Origin: Solea solea
Lineage: Eukaryota > Chordata > Actinopteri > Pleuronectiformes > Soleidae
Direction: 5' to 3'
NCBI RefSeq assembly: GCF_958295425.1
Contig: NC_081143.1
Location: forward strand, 17,708,686-17,772,685
Length of the DNA: 64,000 bases
The notes beneath the pieces were generated by a model, which saw nothing but the letters and a program-made list of their open reading frames with translations, did no database searches and was not told the DNA's origin. Below, one piece after another: positions 23,907 through 38,900 of this stretch. Each line of letters begins with the position of its first letter. The first letter of the stretch is position 1. The translations under genes and the position numbers were made by a program.

Positions 23907-26900
23907 TGCTCCCTGGCTCCATTTGGCAACAACACCGGCTTCATAGCTGAGTGGACACTCTTTGAATTCAACAGGCAGGCTGCTGGGGTGGAGCTAGAGA
24001 TGAACACAAACTCAACAATGGGCCTGTGACGGCAATTTCATGCAAGGTTTATCCAGTCCCTTCACTCCAATTAGTGGTAATTTCCTCCCGATGCAGCCGG
24101 CGGTCTATGTGGAGAAGGACCTGATTTGACACAAGAACAACTCTCCACCAAGGTCTTCTAAAGCTACAATAATTGTTATTAATAACTCAATCTTTAACCT
24201 GACAAAAAAAAAAAGGAGAATGAACGATGCCAATGTCAGATGATGTTAATGTAGAATAAGCTCTTTTCCCTCAAGGTGCAGACGAGTGGAAAAGATTCCA
24301 TTCATGATTTCAACTTTGCTCAGTTGTTCCTGATTTTTGACATTTATCAGGTTCGGCAGAATTTCTACACTGGAACATTTTCATGAGGATGCTTTATGTC
24401 TGAGCTCCATAAGACTTGTTTTGCGAACAGCAAAAGGGGGTGCGCTTCAAATCCCTCAGATTACACAGGCATAATAATACCACAAAAACATGCCCAACAG
24501 GCAGCTCTCATATCGAGGGCATCCGAGCACGCTGGTGTCAGTGTGGAGCAGCAAAACAGCAGAGGCAGGGAGCAAAACAAAAAAAAAGAAAAAAGAAAAG
24601 AGGGGGTGGGGGGAGCAGACTGGACACAATGCTGGGCTTTTTTGCCGTCAGCCTCATTTTCACAAAGCTGAACATTAAGGTACCAGCAGGCACTTGGTAG
24701 CCTGGACAAACAGAAAACCCTGTCATGCACCATAGACATGTGATAATTGTATAAATGTAGTGTGTCGTCAACAGAAACATGTATTATTTGAAGTCATGTA
24801 ATCTTTAATGTTTAAACGATTTGTCAATCTGTGCTGTAACGACTCTTTTTTTTTGGCAATAATTAAGAGCAAAAATATAAAAAGTTGATGAAAACGTTTT
24901 TTTTCTAACTTATCTTATACCGAATCAGCAGGAAAAGGAAAAACCTTAGAAAATGACAACATCTCAGACAAGATAGTGCTGCCGTGATGTGTCGATAAAA
25001 TGTTGGCATGGAATTATGATGAAGATGTCATCCTGTCAGTCACTCGTGCACTCTCTGCTGTCATCTTTGTGATGACACAGAATCACTGTGACACAAACTG
25101 ACAGGGTAGGAAATTTAGTCTTCGAGGCTTTGAGAATCGAGGCCTAACATCTAATTTCACACTAGGAAATAATAAGGTTATTCTGGGGGGGTTCACGCAG
25201 AAACTTACATGCATGTCGCAGTCATATCACACGTGACCTGTCTCATGGGGATGAAATCATCAGCAGGTGTGGCTTCTTTCCAGTGGTTAGTGTCAAACTC
25301 TCTATATCAGTTATGCTTTTTAATCAAGTAAAAAAAAAAAGGAAAAAAAGAAAAGAAAGTTGTCAAATACTGCAACTGAAAGCTTTATTATTGGACCTGC
25401 AAACACTCCATTCCATCCATCGTCTACTGCTTTATCCTCCACATAAGGTGGGAGCGGTGGGAGCTGTGCCAATCACAGCTGACATAGGGCGATAGGTGGG
25501 GTCACATAGAGACAAACAACCATGCACTCTTACCTATGGTCAATTTAGAGTGTCCAGTTTACCTAATGCTTTTGGACTGTGGGAGGAAGCCAGAGAACCT
25601 GGAGAAAACCCAGGCACACACGGAGAGAACATGCAGAAGGACCCTTGTTTCAAACCAGGTCGTGACCCCGGGTCTTCTTGCTGCAAAGGCAAGAGAGCTA
25701 ACCACTACACCAACCGTGTGGGTCCCCCAGCAAACACAAATAACACTAAATCCAACAAATGCCACAGGCCTCACTTGGGAATTCTACTGGCAAACATTGT
25801 AATATTAGCAAACAGAGCTACAACTGATCTGCTTGGCAACATGCATGACGGGACTGAGGGAGGAAGAGGCATGAAGAATAAACACCAGGAGCTGCAATAA
25901 TCGTTATTAAAAAGAATCTGAGATCACTAACTTACTATCTGACCACAAGTGTTTACATTTTCTTTAAATTTGTGTTTCTATATAAGTTAAAACGTGTTGA
26001 ATGTGATATTGATACCAAATGACAAATCTGCCAAATGCAGTCAGCATAAATGCATGACTCTGAAAATATTAAGCACAACAACTGTTTGGCTATTTCACTG
26101 AATTTCACACTCTGTGTGTTTGCAGCATGTACACAGCCTCACCTGCAAAACCTCTACAGAGTCTGATGGTGAGACAGACTGTGAAGGAGAAAAACAGCAT
26201 CTACTGAGCTGCAAACTAAACAAGCTCTTTAATACTGGTAGGTGTATCAAACAAGGCAGAATGAAAGCACCGGATTCCCTAAGATATATTTAGTCGCGTT
26301 ATCTATGTCTAACATTTTTTTATCTGCTGTTTGCTTTGTCTCCTGTTGTCTTTTATGTCTGTTATATGGTGTTTATTTGTGGTAATTGTCTATTCCATGA
26401 CACATAAACATCTGTGGAGTGGCATAAAAACAAGGCAGCCAAGACAGACTAATGACCTGTATCTGACGTTAATGCAGCCCATTTAATGAGCTAACAGCGT
26501 GGCGTTCTTCTCCTTTTTCTCTTATAAAGGTTTCCAGACTGAATGGCTAATAGTTTGCAGTGTTCAAAAACCCCAAAAGTTGCCCATCAATAAAAATGCA
26601 AAAGTGCAATAGCTGCGGACTGAATAATAACAATAAGTACAGTGCATGTGACGGTGAATATCGCTGTAATTAATGAAAATTATACATGTGTTCCAGCAAG
26701 GATCAAAATCACTGATTAGCACATGAAAAGCTGACATTACCCAAAGAGAGAATAGGGGGGCTTATTGACTTTAGTACCTAAAACACTGGCAGGCAATTAG
26801 AAGCATGTTGATTAACCATTTAACCTTAGTGATTACTGAGGAGCTGTGGGCGACTCTCTATTTTTATTTGAAACACACAATTTCAATCTTGCTTACTCTT

Positions 26901-29900
26901 GACTATAACTATTTGTTTTGATATGAAATATATCAGGATTCTGGCTAATTGTATTCTCTATAGTGCAATATATACATAAAAGAAAAATGTATCCAAATGA
27001 CCTACAGGAGATGATTTAATGAAAAAATAAATACATAAAAACTGCTAAATGAGCCTTTAGTCAGAAAGGAGATCATTTTGTGACAGGAGGGAAACATGAT
27101 TCACATAACATGTATATGCTCTTTTGAAGCATTTTAAAATGTTAATCTTCTGCACTCTACATTCTGTTAATAATTTTAGCGTACATTTCTGTCTCATACT
27201 GCACAATCATATCTCATGCTCCATTTCAGTCTAACTTTTTGTTTTCTTTCTCTCTTTTTATTATTCTGTACTCTGTATTGATCTATTGAGTTGCCCTTGT
27301 GTATGAAACGTGCTTTACAAATAAAGCTGCCTTGCCTTGCCTAAAATAAAAAATTGCCTTAGAATATGCCTTTCATGTGAACATCAGGCAATCACGAGCT
27401 TCCTGCACAAAATGACACAGTTCATTTAACAAAGGACAGCTCGGCCCAAATAAACCTGAGGCATGAACCAATAAAGAAGACCAACGAAAGAGCAGTGAGA
27501 GAGGGAGAGTGGACAGAAAGAATGTTTACACTCTTTCCTTTCACATCAGCCCACAATGTTAACATTCTTTCTGGTATGAAAAGGCCCCCATAGTTCCCTG
27601 ACAGAGCTGGAAACGGTAGGGTTGAGTGAAGGAGTGCTCCCTTTGTTACAGTTTGCAGTCTCAGCATTAGATGGCACACGATTTAGACAATAATTTGGTT
27701 TTCTTAATGTCATTTAAACAAGTTAGACTAAAATCAAGCTAGTTTTAATCGACCTAACATACCTGGATAACGCGATTGATAGTCTGATTCATAGTCTGAT
27801 TACTCCTGCATGTATACGTTTAGTCAGACTCAGAGTCAGTCTGTGGAGGCCTTAGCTGGATTAAACTGTGCATGTAAATGTACTGACACATTCTTACACA
27901 CCGGACCCTAAGAACAAAGAAGACACATTAGACATTCATACACAAGGCTTACATGTCTTGCTGGTACCGAACACAAAGTCTCAGTATTCCCTTCATATGG
28001 TGCAATTAGGGGTTCTAATAAAAAGCCAGCCTTGTTAGAGTGGGAGAAGCTCATTAGTCTCCGCTAATTAAACTGAAGTACCAGGGAGGACACACAAGAC
28101 CAGGGGCATCTCATTCACTGACCATCACACCACTCACACACATACAGCAGGTGCAACTGAAACACACCAACACTAGCGCACCCTCTCACGTTAATGAGGA
28201 TTTTCCAGTGCAATGTCTTCCCATGTCTCGTTCTGTTTCTGTCTCACCACATACACGCCATTCTCTGTTGTCATCCCAGTATCTGACACAGCTCAAAGAG
28301 CACATTATCAGTGCTGTTGGTCACAGGAGGCCAGCGAACACCCTGTGGTTTTAAGCACTTATCATTAGATCAGACTTGGTCTTAGGAGACCAAGTCCAGT
28401 TCAGGTTGAATGAAGATGACAGCTTGTCGGTGAGCTACCGCTCTGAATAGGAGGCCCGGAGGGTCAGGGTGGTGACAAGGAGGTGGACACTGACAACGGC
28501 CAGAAAACTGCAGTCAACACTGTGAGGCAACCAGATATGATGTGGACATGAATGGACGTCCTATTGTCAGTGATGGTGATATTGTGTTGGTGTGAGTCTG
28601 CCCTTTCAGCATTGTCGCCATGTTAAGATTTTGTGACCGAATGTTCACAGACATCCTTCAATTAGACGTCACCAGCTGTCAATCACACTCATATCGTCAA
28701 TGTTACTCTAAATGGGACATGCTATTGAAGAAGAACTGAAACTACTTATTAACTACTCAGAAAAATGTTTACTGAGTGAGTAAATCAAGTTCATTCACAC
28801 TACGTTGTTGAAATTGGTTTTGGTAGTGTCGAGTCACTGACACCTCCCCTATAACAAGTCAGTGAGTCAACCACACAAATAATATTGAAGTAGTTATTTA
28901 AAAAGTCCAGTGTGTAACATTTAGGAGGTTTTATTGGCATGTCCGTGCGATCTAATAAGTGTATAATGGTTATTTCCTTTAAAATAAAAATTGTTTTTGA
29001 ATCAGCCTTTTGTATACACCTTCAGCACTGGCCCTTGCTTTATGGAGCACTGTTATGTTTCTACGACATCACCAATGGACAAACCCTGAGCGAGTGCATT
29101 TTGAAGCTGAAGCTTACTTTACAAACAAAGAAATGTCTTTTCTGGTATGTAAAAGCCACCATAGTCCTTCGTAATAATAATCTGCAGTCTCACCATTAGT
29201 GTGCGCTGCACTTTCAAGGTACAATTGCTGAGTTTTGACTGCACATTGAAGATGATCTTTAACAACCGAAAAATGTTCCTTTTAAAAAAATGACTTGATA
29301 AAGATCTTAGTTTTTTTTTTTCTCTCGATAATTCTTACACACAGACATGGACAAATGAACATGTAAGCCAACACAGCACTAAATATAAAGCGCCATGCTC
29401 ACAGGACTAATCTCTACCACAGTCTGTGTCTGACCTGACGGCTCAGTCTAGCGTGGAAGCTGACAGAGGTTGCAGTCAGTAGCCAGTGGGTTGTTTCATT
29501 AGCCTCTGACAGAAAGAGAATTCAGGTACACAAACAAAGGCAGTGTTGCACAGAGGAAGAGAGACGTAGAAGACACACAGGGATCTTGAAGCATTTAACG
29601 ATACAGACTTAAGTCTAGTTGTATCTCAGAGGACAACACCTTCTCTCTGCACTGATGAAGAAAGACATCTTGACTCACGTGACACTGAAACCTGATGACA
29701 GTTTCCTTAAAAAATCCATCCCGTTCGGTACTCATGTCACTCATGTCTGTCGCGTGTGTACCACTCAGTCCGTTCGATTCATACGTTCAACGTTCCATAC
29801 CAACGAAAACGGTAAGTCCATTACAGGGCCAACATAGAGACAAACAACCATCCACTCTCACACTCACACCTACGGACAATTTAGAGTGTCCAATTTACCT

Positions 29901-32900
29901 AATCCCCATATTGCATGTTTTTGGACTGTGACAGGAAACCGGAGAACCCGGAGAAAACACACATGGGGAGAACATGCAAGTCTTCTTGCTGCAAAGGCAA
30001 GAGTGCTAACCACAACACTGACCGTGCAGCCTCTCACTTCTCATTCCATTTTTTAATTTCTTTATCATCAAAGTGTTCAAATTTGTCAGCATTCAACTGG
30101 GAACCAATTTCCACTTGAGACGAACAGAGATCCGCAGATCCAACATCTCTCTACTGGTGTCAGTTGACAGTTGAGTGACACAGTGACAGCACAGTGGGGT
30201 AGGATGTGGAAGAGATGGATGTGATGAGCCGTCCCAGTTTCACACCATTAATTACCCAGATATTACCTCTCCCACTGCGAAGATTCTGCAAGGAAATGTC
30301 AGCCCTCTGACTCAAATAAAGACCAGATTGCCATGCTTGTCACGCCCCCCCAGCCAGTGCTCTGCCCATGTCACACTTCAGAGACATGACGAATGCCTCG
30401 ATAAGACTTCTAATAAGGCCCAAAATGCCACAGCAGTGACTGTGCATGGGCAATAAGCAACAAATAAATTCAGAGGCCAATGCCAAAGAGGGGAGGACAG
30501 AGGAAAAGAGGAAGTGGACTTGGCCGAAAAGTAAAGGATAGAAAAGCTAAAATTATGAACTCAAATGACTGCCTTGCAGTTGTGTGCCCCTGTCAGCTCG
30601 TCAACATGCATGAAATGCACTTCTGCCTCTGAGTGATGGCATGGAATTATGGCCAGAAATGTGCTTCTGCGGAACATTATGATGTCACTGTAAATCAGAA
30701 TCAGAATCGCCTTTATTGTCATAGTGTGTTCAAGCAAGGAAAGTGAAGTCGCCACTCTATCATACAAACGCGAAAATCACACAAGCTGATTGATTAAAGC
30801 AAAAAATCCAACGAATAATTTGTATTTGTAAATAAATGTACACTGTGTATGTACAATATAGACAGTGTCGGTATTAAAGTGCAAGTGCACAGTAGCATGA
30901 GAGGAAACCGTATTGCATTTTCTTGTTTAATATGGGGATTGCTTTTGGAAACGTAATCCTCTGAAAGTCTCTGAATCCCAAAATGTGAGTTTTTGCCAGA
31001 GTGCAGCAGTCTTAAGAGATGGCGGTTAAAGTAGACTTTTGGCCCTGTATATATAAAACAGAATTGACCATTTAACAGAGAGAAAGAAAAAGAAAAACTC
31101 CAACACAACATCTCCAACACAAAAACATAACGTTTTTGTGTATAAGAAGAGTAATTGATAGATGAGGTGATACATAGGTAAAAATAAGGCGTGTAAGAAT
31201 GACACGTTATGCACAGAGCTGGCAAGTACAATAATTGCCTTTGATTGGAAAACAGCTGGACACAAACCAAGTCAATTAAGCAACAGTTTGACGTCAGCAA
31301 AGTCAACAAGCTGAGAGCAAACCCCACTTGTCCAGTGCAGCACTCTATTGTAACCAAACTTTCTTTAAACAGCAACCCCTCAACAATTTATCACCCACTC
31401 ATTAATCCTGTTTGAATATGAGCAACATTCTCCCACTGGGAAAGACACTTGAGCGGGCAAGTGTTGCATAGACTGCACAATGCATCTTGTTATTTCCCTG
31501 GATTATTAAGCGAGACGATAAGACCAGAGAGCAGACAGCGTCCACTCTGAGCGGCAGAGGAAGAGGCAAACAGATAAGAACTAATCACTAACAGAGGATG
31601 GCTGTTAGTCGGCAAAAGAGGCAAAAAAAGAAACAACACAAACTAAAAAGGCAACAGATGTCCATGCACATGATAAATGCATATGCTTGATTTTATAGCA
31701 GATTATTACATTGATTCAGTTGGATACAAACCAGTATTTCCTGTCCTACATACTGTATATCGTTCTATCTTACAGAACTCTGTAAGGTTTTATTTATTGT
31801 TTATTTTAGGCTCTACAGAAAAAGCCCACGTCAAGGTGCTTTATTTTTTTACATTTTCCAAACCAAAATGCTATTAAAGGGTTGAGGCCCTAACTTTAGC
31901 CTCACGCTTTGTTCACACTTGGGCTTAAATTTCCCATTTTCACAAGTCGTCTCTGCAAAGCCTCTCATCCTACACTTGGACACTTTCTGCAAATGTATCA
32001 GGTTAGGAAGAATTTAAATTTCAGGCCATTACTTGTGGAACTGCACTCACTCAGATTTGTCTTATCAGCAGGAACAGTCAGAACAGACTGGCCGCAGTAT
32101 TTCCTTTCATTTCTTCTTTCTTTCTCTTATCCTCCCTTTCTCTCCTCTCCTCATCTGTCTTCTTTCATTCCCTGCTCTCTCCTCTCTCTCTCTCTCTGCT
32201 GCTCTCCTGTCGTCTATGATGAGAAATGAATGTCTCGTCTGCCTTCTCTCACCTGCGCTCTTCCTCTCTCTGTCCTCCTTCTCTTGTTCTTTCCACTTTT
32301 TGTCTTGGAGTAAAAAGAATCTCCAGATTATTCATGTTTCACTGTTGTGCATTATAAACTCAGCAAAACGCAACAAGGGTAGTTCCTCATCGTATCACAA
32401 TGCTGACTGAATTTTTTTTCTTTCTCACATTTGTCAACCCAAAATGACAGAATTACAGATTGCTCCTGCTAATTCTGATTGGTGGTTCAGAATGATATTT
32501 TTCAGGTATCACCTGGATTGGATTTCAGAGAGGTCGTGGATTTTTCTATCACACAGGCAGGTGTTTCACGGCGGCCGCAGGGATGACTGATGTGTCTGTC
32601 TGGGCTAATCAACAGAGCGCTGGGTCACCTGTCTTGCTTGACAGATTAGAAGCCCTCCTTCATCTCTCCCTCTCACACACACACGGACACACACACGCAT
32701 AAACAACCACACATACATATATACACACACAGTTGGTTGAGGCTATTGCAAATTAGCATGGGCAGTCAGCGTTTCCTTGCCAACTGGCCTGTAACCAGGC
32801 AACGTTAGTCAGTGTGAAGATGTCTTCGGTGGGTACACGTGCACACGCAGGCGGTGTCAGTCCAGTAATGGCAAACACTACTGGATCGGCTATTGCAAAC

Positions 32901-35900
32901 GTGAAAAAAGGTCAAATCTGACGCAGTTAGTAAACCATAAATATGATGTAACTGCCTCAGCATATAAACGTCTGCCATGGAAATGGAGCATTATGTTTTT
33001 GAAACGGCTAAATGACTTGTGTCTCAAAGGAGTAAAAGTGCCACGATTCATTGATAAGTTTAATTGACGAGATTAATCAATAACTAAAGTCATCATCAAC
33101 TATTTTGATAGTCGATTGATTGGTTTGATTAAAGCAAGGGTTTTCAGCTTCTTAAATGTGATTTCTAACATTTCCCCCTGAGATTTTGCTCATGACACAT
33201 TTATATAAAGGAATCCTTGGAAAAGGCAGATATCAGAGAACTTGATCTCAGAGTCGTTATTTTAATCCACCTGAGCATGAAGGGGGAATTTAAACGAGAT
33301 AATGATCAGTGCGACATTCTCTCATTGGTCTTAGGTTCCATTATATGGAATTAAATGAAGCAGCCCTTTTGACTGTGCATGAACTACTTTATTTCTAAAT
33401 GCACTCATCAATTATCTTCATCATGGATACTACAGGACTGAGCGGTATGCACCGCTGCTGCTGCTGCTTTGAAAACCTGGTGAACACTAGTTTGTCCTGA
33501 AGGTGTGAAATGTGCAAGCTCTATTTTGCCTGCAAACAGCCCGTACATTGCTGTAAAAAAAAGTATTGCCTCCTCCTCCGGTGACTAATTAAACCAGGAT
33601 ATTAAAAAAAAAAAAAAAAACTTCAACGCACTGTGCCCTGAGCAATTTACTCTAGAGGAAAACACTGAGAAAATGTTTCCAAATAAAAAGAGTGGAGAAC
33701 TGACAGCATCTTTAAAGAAATCCAAATTGAACATTTCTAGGTGATGCAGTATTAATAGCCTTGACCAAGCAGCAGCAATATTTCACTTAATTCACATCAT
33801 ACCACAGCAGCTCGCTCCACAGTCAGCCATATCTATTACCCAGCACCACAGGAGAAGACTGCACACCCACTCACTGTCCCCGATCGCTGTCTCTGCCTCA
33901 TCCATGAACACTCATTAACACACAGATGCTTCACTACACTGGTTTTTTGCACAAATCTTCTTTCTCCTTTGTAACTTAGTCCCCCCTAAAAAACACATTA
34001 CTGCTTTAAACTGGCACTTAGATCTACACTCACTGCCCACTATTTCCAGTACACATGTTCTACTAACTACTAACACAAATATCCACTCAGCGATCACATG
34101 GCAGCAACTCAGGCATGTAGACATTGTCATGGTCAGGTGACCTGCTGCATTTCAAACTGAGCATCAGAACGGTGAAGAAAGGTGATTTAAGTGACTTTGA
34201 GCGAAGAGTTGTTGTTGGTGCCAGACGAGCTGGTTCGAGTACTGCTGAGCCACACAGATTTTCCCCCACAATATACTGTAGGGTTTACAGAGGATGGTCT
34301 GAAAAAGAGAAACAAAAATCCTGAGAGTGGCAGTTCTGTCATTACAAGCAAGGCACACAGAAGACCATCTCAGGACACACAACACGTCAAACCTTGAAGC
34401 AGATGGGCTACAGCAGCAAAAAGGCCACACATAAAGAAGTGACTTGATACAGACACTGTAAATATGTCAAGCATTGGAATATCTTATCCTACTGCCTCTG
34501 GATAATAATATCTAAAAACTCTTTCAGACTCGTTGCATGAAGTTTGCTCCAGAGCAGCTTAAGCTAACTGTCACAATCATTCCAATTTTAGTCGGACTAA
34601 GACAATAATTCGATTATTTTTAATGTAAACAGGTAAGTCCGATTAAAACTGAGCTAGTCTTAGTCAGACTAACATACCTGTTATGCATTATATGCACTTA
34701 GTCGGACTTGGCGTCGGGCTTGGAATTCTGTGCATACACCAAAATGTCCTCCCTGGTCTTCTACCCAGAAGTAGAAGGAGACGAAGTATAGACTGCGACG
34801 TAAAGGTCAACAGGAAACTGATTCAACACGCACTAGCTTATAGGGAGATACAGCGCCACCTATGGAGGCGGAGTCAGCCAATAAGTCGATTTTCGATACT
34901 CTGCCTCTGCAAGTTGTCCGGTTGCCTGTCTTAGTTGGGCTACGGCCTTCACTCGAATAAACTGTGCATGTTAACGTACGGAGTGAATGACTTCATGAAT
35001 GAATGATGTATTTGCCTTCACTGTAATGTGTCATCAACACTGTTTTTGCTTTTAATTGACTGAATGAATGAAGGCACACATTTATTATAATAACAACAGC
35101 CTATTGAAAAACAGGTGGTAGGGGTGGAAAGTGTGTTAAGCACAATCATTAAACCATATTTGTATTCTGTCTGGTGTCAACTGGTTTTAGTCTTTTATCT
35201 GTTTTCCCTTCATATTTCACAGTCGTTGTACTTAGCCTGTCCTGTTTGACTGATTCTAACAGTTGCTTCTGCACTGAATGTGCTGTGTTGTCTGACAGCA
35301 CAACACATTGCACAGCCTCCATCTAGGTAAAAAAAACACAAAAAAACTTGCCGTTCTGCTGCTCACTGAACAGAACAAATGCAGAAACGAGTGTGTCTCG
35401 GGCTCGCCTGTCAGAACTGGTGACTTCTTTTTCCCAACATAAACAAGCTAATATTTGAAAGAGTAACAGCCAACGGTTTATATTTATATTCAGTGCAAGC
35501 AATGAACTCGCTTGGATTATGAGGAAAGTGCCACCTTCCTATAAGAAGGCGACAAGTTGAGTACAGCAGGGCGTGGAGAGGATGGATGATAATACCTTCC
35601 TCAGTGGAATGTAGACTCAGCGTCTACAGGTGGATGCCAGGGTTTTAAGAAACGCTACATGAAGGGCGGCAGAGAGCGAGCACTGCCGCGATCAAAAGGT
35701 TGCGTCGGAGTTGATGCTACAGCACATGCAATAAAGTACATGTGATGTGAGGCACTAATAACATGTCTGTGTCTGTGTAAGTATGAGGATCAAACATCAC
35801 GTGGAATACAGAATATAACAGCGCTGCATATGCACATATCTACATGTTCTGTTATATAATTGGATACAGCAGCAGACTGGAGTTAGCTGCCTGGATGATC

Positions 35901-38900
35901 CTCAAAGGCTTTTTATGTGGAGTAGACCTCTGTTCCATCCGTTAGTCATGGATTTACATATTTGGATGCCTCCAGTCTGGGTTTATTATACAACACATCC
36001 ATAATTGTAGTGAAATAACGCTGCATTCTCCCTCTATGTATCCCTGTCTCTCATTTCCTTTAGGTTTGAATTCAACTGTTTTTAATCTATTACTGTATGT
36101 TTGTGAAAGTACACATATATTAAGCCTTATGATTATTGTTTGACACTACAGCTGGGATTTGTTTGTAAAAAGATCACTTTTAAGGCTGGACCTCTACAAG
36201 TGGCTATATGGGGCAGAATAGAGAGACAGAGATTTGATGTTGTGTGACAGAAGGCAAGATGGAGCGAGACAGACTGGTTACAGCTTACAGGAGGGGGAGA
36301 GACAAAGAGAGAGGGAGGGGGGGAGAGCTCTGTACTACCTCCAGGGTGTCTCCAGAAACAGAGGGGATTGCAGCAGACAGCTGAGCAGCCCTCAGCGGGC
36401 TTTCTTCAATGTGTTCAAATAAACACTTTACCCCCTGTCGCTGCTTGTGAAAGCATTCACACTCAAGAGAGAGCATGTATGAAGACACAATACACACACA
36501 CACACACACAAACACCGAAAACTAGAAGAAACATATAAGTGAATCAACTTTTTTAGCAGTTCAGGATTATGGTGACATAATTAGACATGCTGCTGCCATC
36601 ACACTAGATTAGATTCTGTTTACTACTCAGCTCTGAGAATCATTACGGGTGACAGCTAGAACATTTATCACTGTATCCTCGATGATAAAGTTGGCTGGCC
36701 TTCTCTCACGCAGAGGTGAAATAATCACAGGCATTTGTTTAAAGCATTTTGACATATTTCTTCTTGCCCTTATGTTAGGACTGAAATTGGGGAAAACTGC
36801 CTCTTAGAATCCTCTGCACCATGACCTACAATAAAATTCCTTTTGTTTCACTTCATAGTTTTAGGAATTTTTGGACATTGAGAGACAAAGAAACATTGGG
36901 AGACTCAAACAATTGTGTTTTAGACTGTTTGAATTTCAGATTTAACATGCAAAATCTGTTCTAAATTGTTAAAACAGTACCTTAACATGCAGTAATTTGC
37001 CAGATATTGGAAGTTATTGTGGAAAAATTGGCAAAAGCACTTAGTTACAGGACATACACAAGTCCAAAAACACTCACACACACAAAGATGTGATGGAGTA
37101 TCCATGTCACTCATGCACAGGGCACAGGCAGGTCAGACAGGGACAAAGACAGAGATTGGTGACCTTTTCCCCCCAAACCTCCCATTTACAGCGAGGTGAG
37201 AGCCCCCTTATTACCGCCAGACCAGACCCACGATCAAACATCTCCTCACTGCTGCACAAATCCAGCAGCTATTCACAGAATAAGAACGCAGACAAAAAGA
37301 CATTTGTTTAATGAGCCGTGCCCATGCTGTCTTTCACCCCCCCCCCCCCCCCCCTTTTAGCTTCTTCCTCTGCTGCAGGCCTGCCCTGAGGTCAGCTCCC
37401 CCAACAACACCATCGAAAACCTGCACCAGTAATAGCAGCAGTTCCATTCACCGTAGAGATTTATGATCTCTAATAGTTGGCAAATGGACCCGAGGCTGAG
37501 GCTGCCCCGAGGGGAGGCCCTACACTTATTTTCTTCAAATCCCAAGAAGAAAGAGAAACAGAAAATGGGGGGGGGGGCGGGTGAGAAAGGCAAAGGGGTG
37601 AGGGTGACGACGGGCGGAGCTTGTGCGACTGTTGGACACATTTACAAGGTTACCATCTGCATCTAGTGGGACCCCTCAATCTGTCTATCAATCTTCAGTG
37701 GGAACAAGGGCCAAAATAAAAGAACCAGGCTGTTGGGAGAAGTGGCATATTTTAACTGTACAAGCAACACCTGCCCTCTGCCATCACTGACATTTCACTT
37801 CCTGGGCTGTTTTTTAGAGCTAATGTTGCAAGCAGGACCTTTTACTTGTCAGCTACAACCAGGAGGTCAATCACTCTCATGTCTCCTCATCCTTAGAATC
37901 CATACGGGTGCACTTTTCTTAATCCTATCCCCATAATTCCAAAAGGTCAGCAAGTAAGAAACGGTCTCAGCGATTAGAGTTCCCTTGTTGAAACAATAAC
38001 AAGACTCAATGAAGCTTCTGCACCCAACAAGAGACACACGGTTATGGGGTTTTAGACAAATAAACAAATGATGAAAGTTAAAATTTCAGAGAAATGTGAG
38101 ACTTCTTTCTGAGTGATTCATCAGGACAATTAAAGAAAGACTCAAAATAATGAGATCCACAGTGAAAGTAAGATTTAGCTTTGTCCATTTGGGCTGTTGC
38201 AGAAACAAGCAGATGAAAGGCTTATTCCGAGGCTACATAAACTACATCTTAAAGTGGTTGTATACTCGGATAGTGTATTCATTTTCTGCAAAAACCCTCC
38301 AAAATGTCACACACTACACCTTTAAAATAAAGGAGAATGGGTTTTTGTGGACAGCCCTTTAAATTTGACAGAAGCTTCCACTGGACTTGGGCCTGTGTAA
38401 TCTTGCGTAAACAGATTAGGGTTAGGGTTACTTTGTAATATCTGTGCTGCCATATACACACATGATGCACACACCACTTAATGCTGATCTTCACCAAAGA
38501 CCATAATGCAATGATGTATCTGTACGAACACAAACACCGTCACATTCATCACATTAAAAAGTTTGCTTCTTAAAAAGCTCTTGTGTAAAAAGTGACACAT
38601 AAAATGGATTCTTATTCACACTTATTATATAACTATGAGTTATCACAACCTTGGAAGCGGTTTCTCTCAAGGAGAGCATTTTTATCATAATGACATCTTC
38701 AGTGTCAGACAGTGACAGGCACCGTGATGAGCTGCTGCATATACAACTGTGGCTGCAGTATATTTGCAGCAACAGTGATAAGAATTCACTCCATCACGTC
38801 TATCCCTAAAGATTTCTATGAGATGAAATTACACTGTCAGGGTCATAATGTTGAACGGGACAGACTGAAGGTTCCACTTAGCCGTGTTTTTACATTTACT

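Noticed and set aside
25496..25900. 134-codon open frame
   Set aside because: It is the translation of a common fish interspersed repeat found several times in the window.
28373..28397. Short perfect hairpin gacttggtct ... agaccaagtc
   Set aside because: A 10-bp stem is expected by chance in 64 kb, and it has no terminator or microRNA context.
30794..31375. 193-codon open frame on the minus strand
   Set aside because: It overlaps an interspersed repeat (30694-31050). It has no family signature or splice context, and an open frame of this length is expected about once by chance in a window of this size.
38397..38412. Telomere-like gggttagggtta
   Set aside because: Only about two units long; a coincidence.
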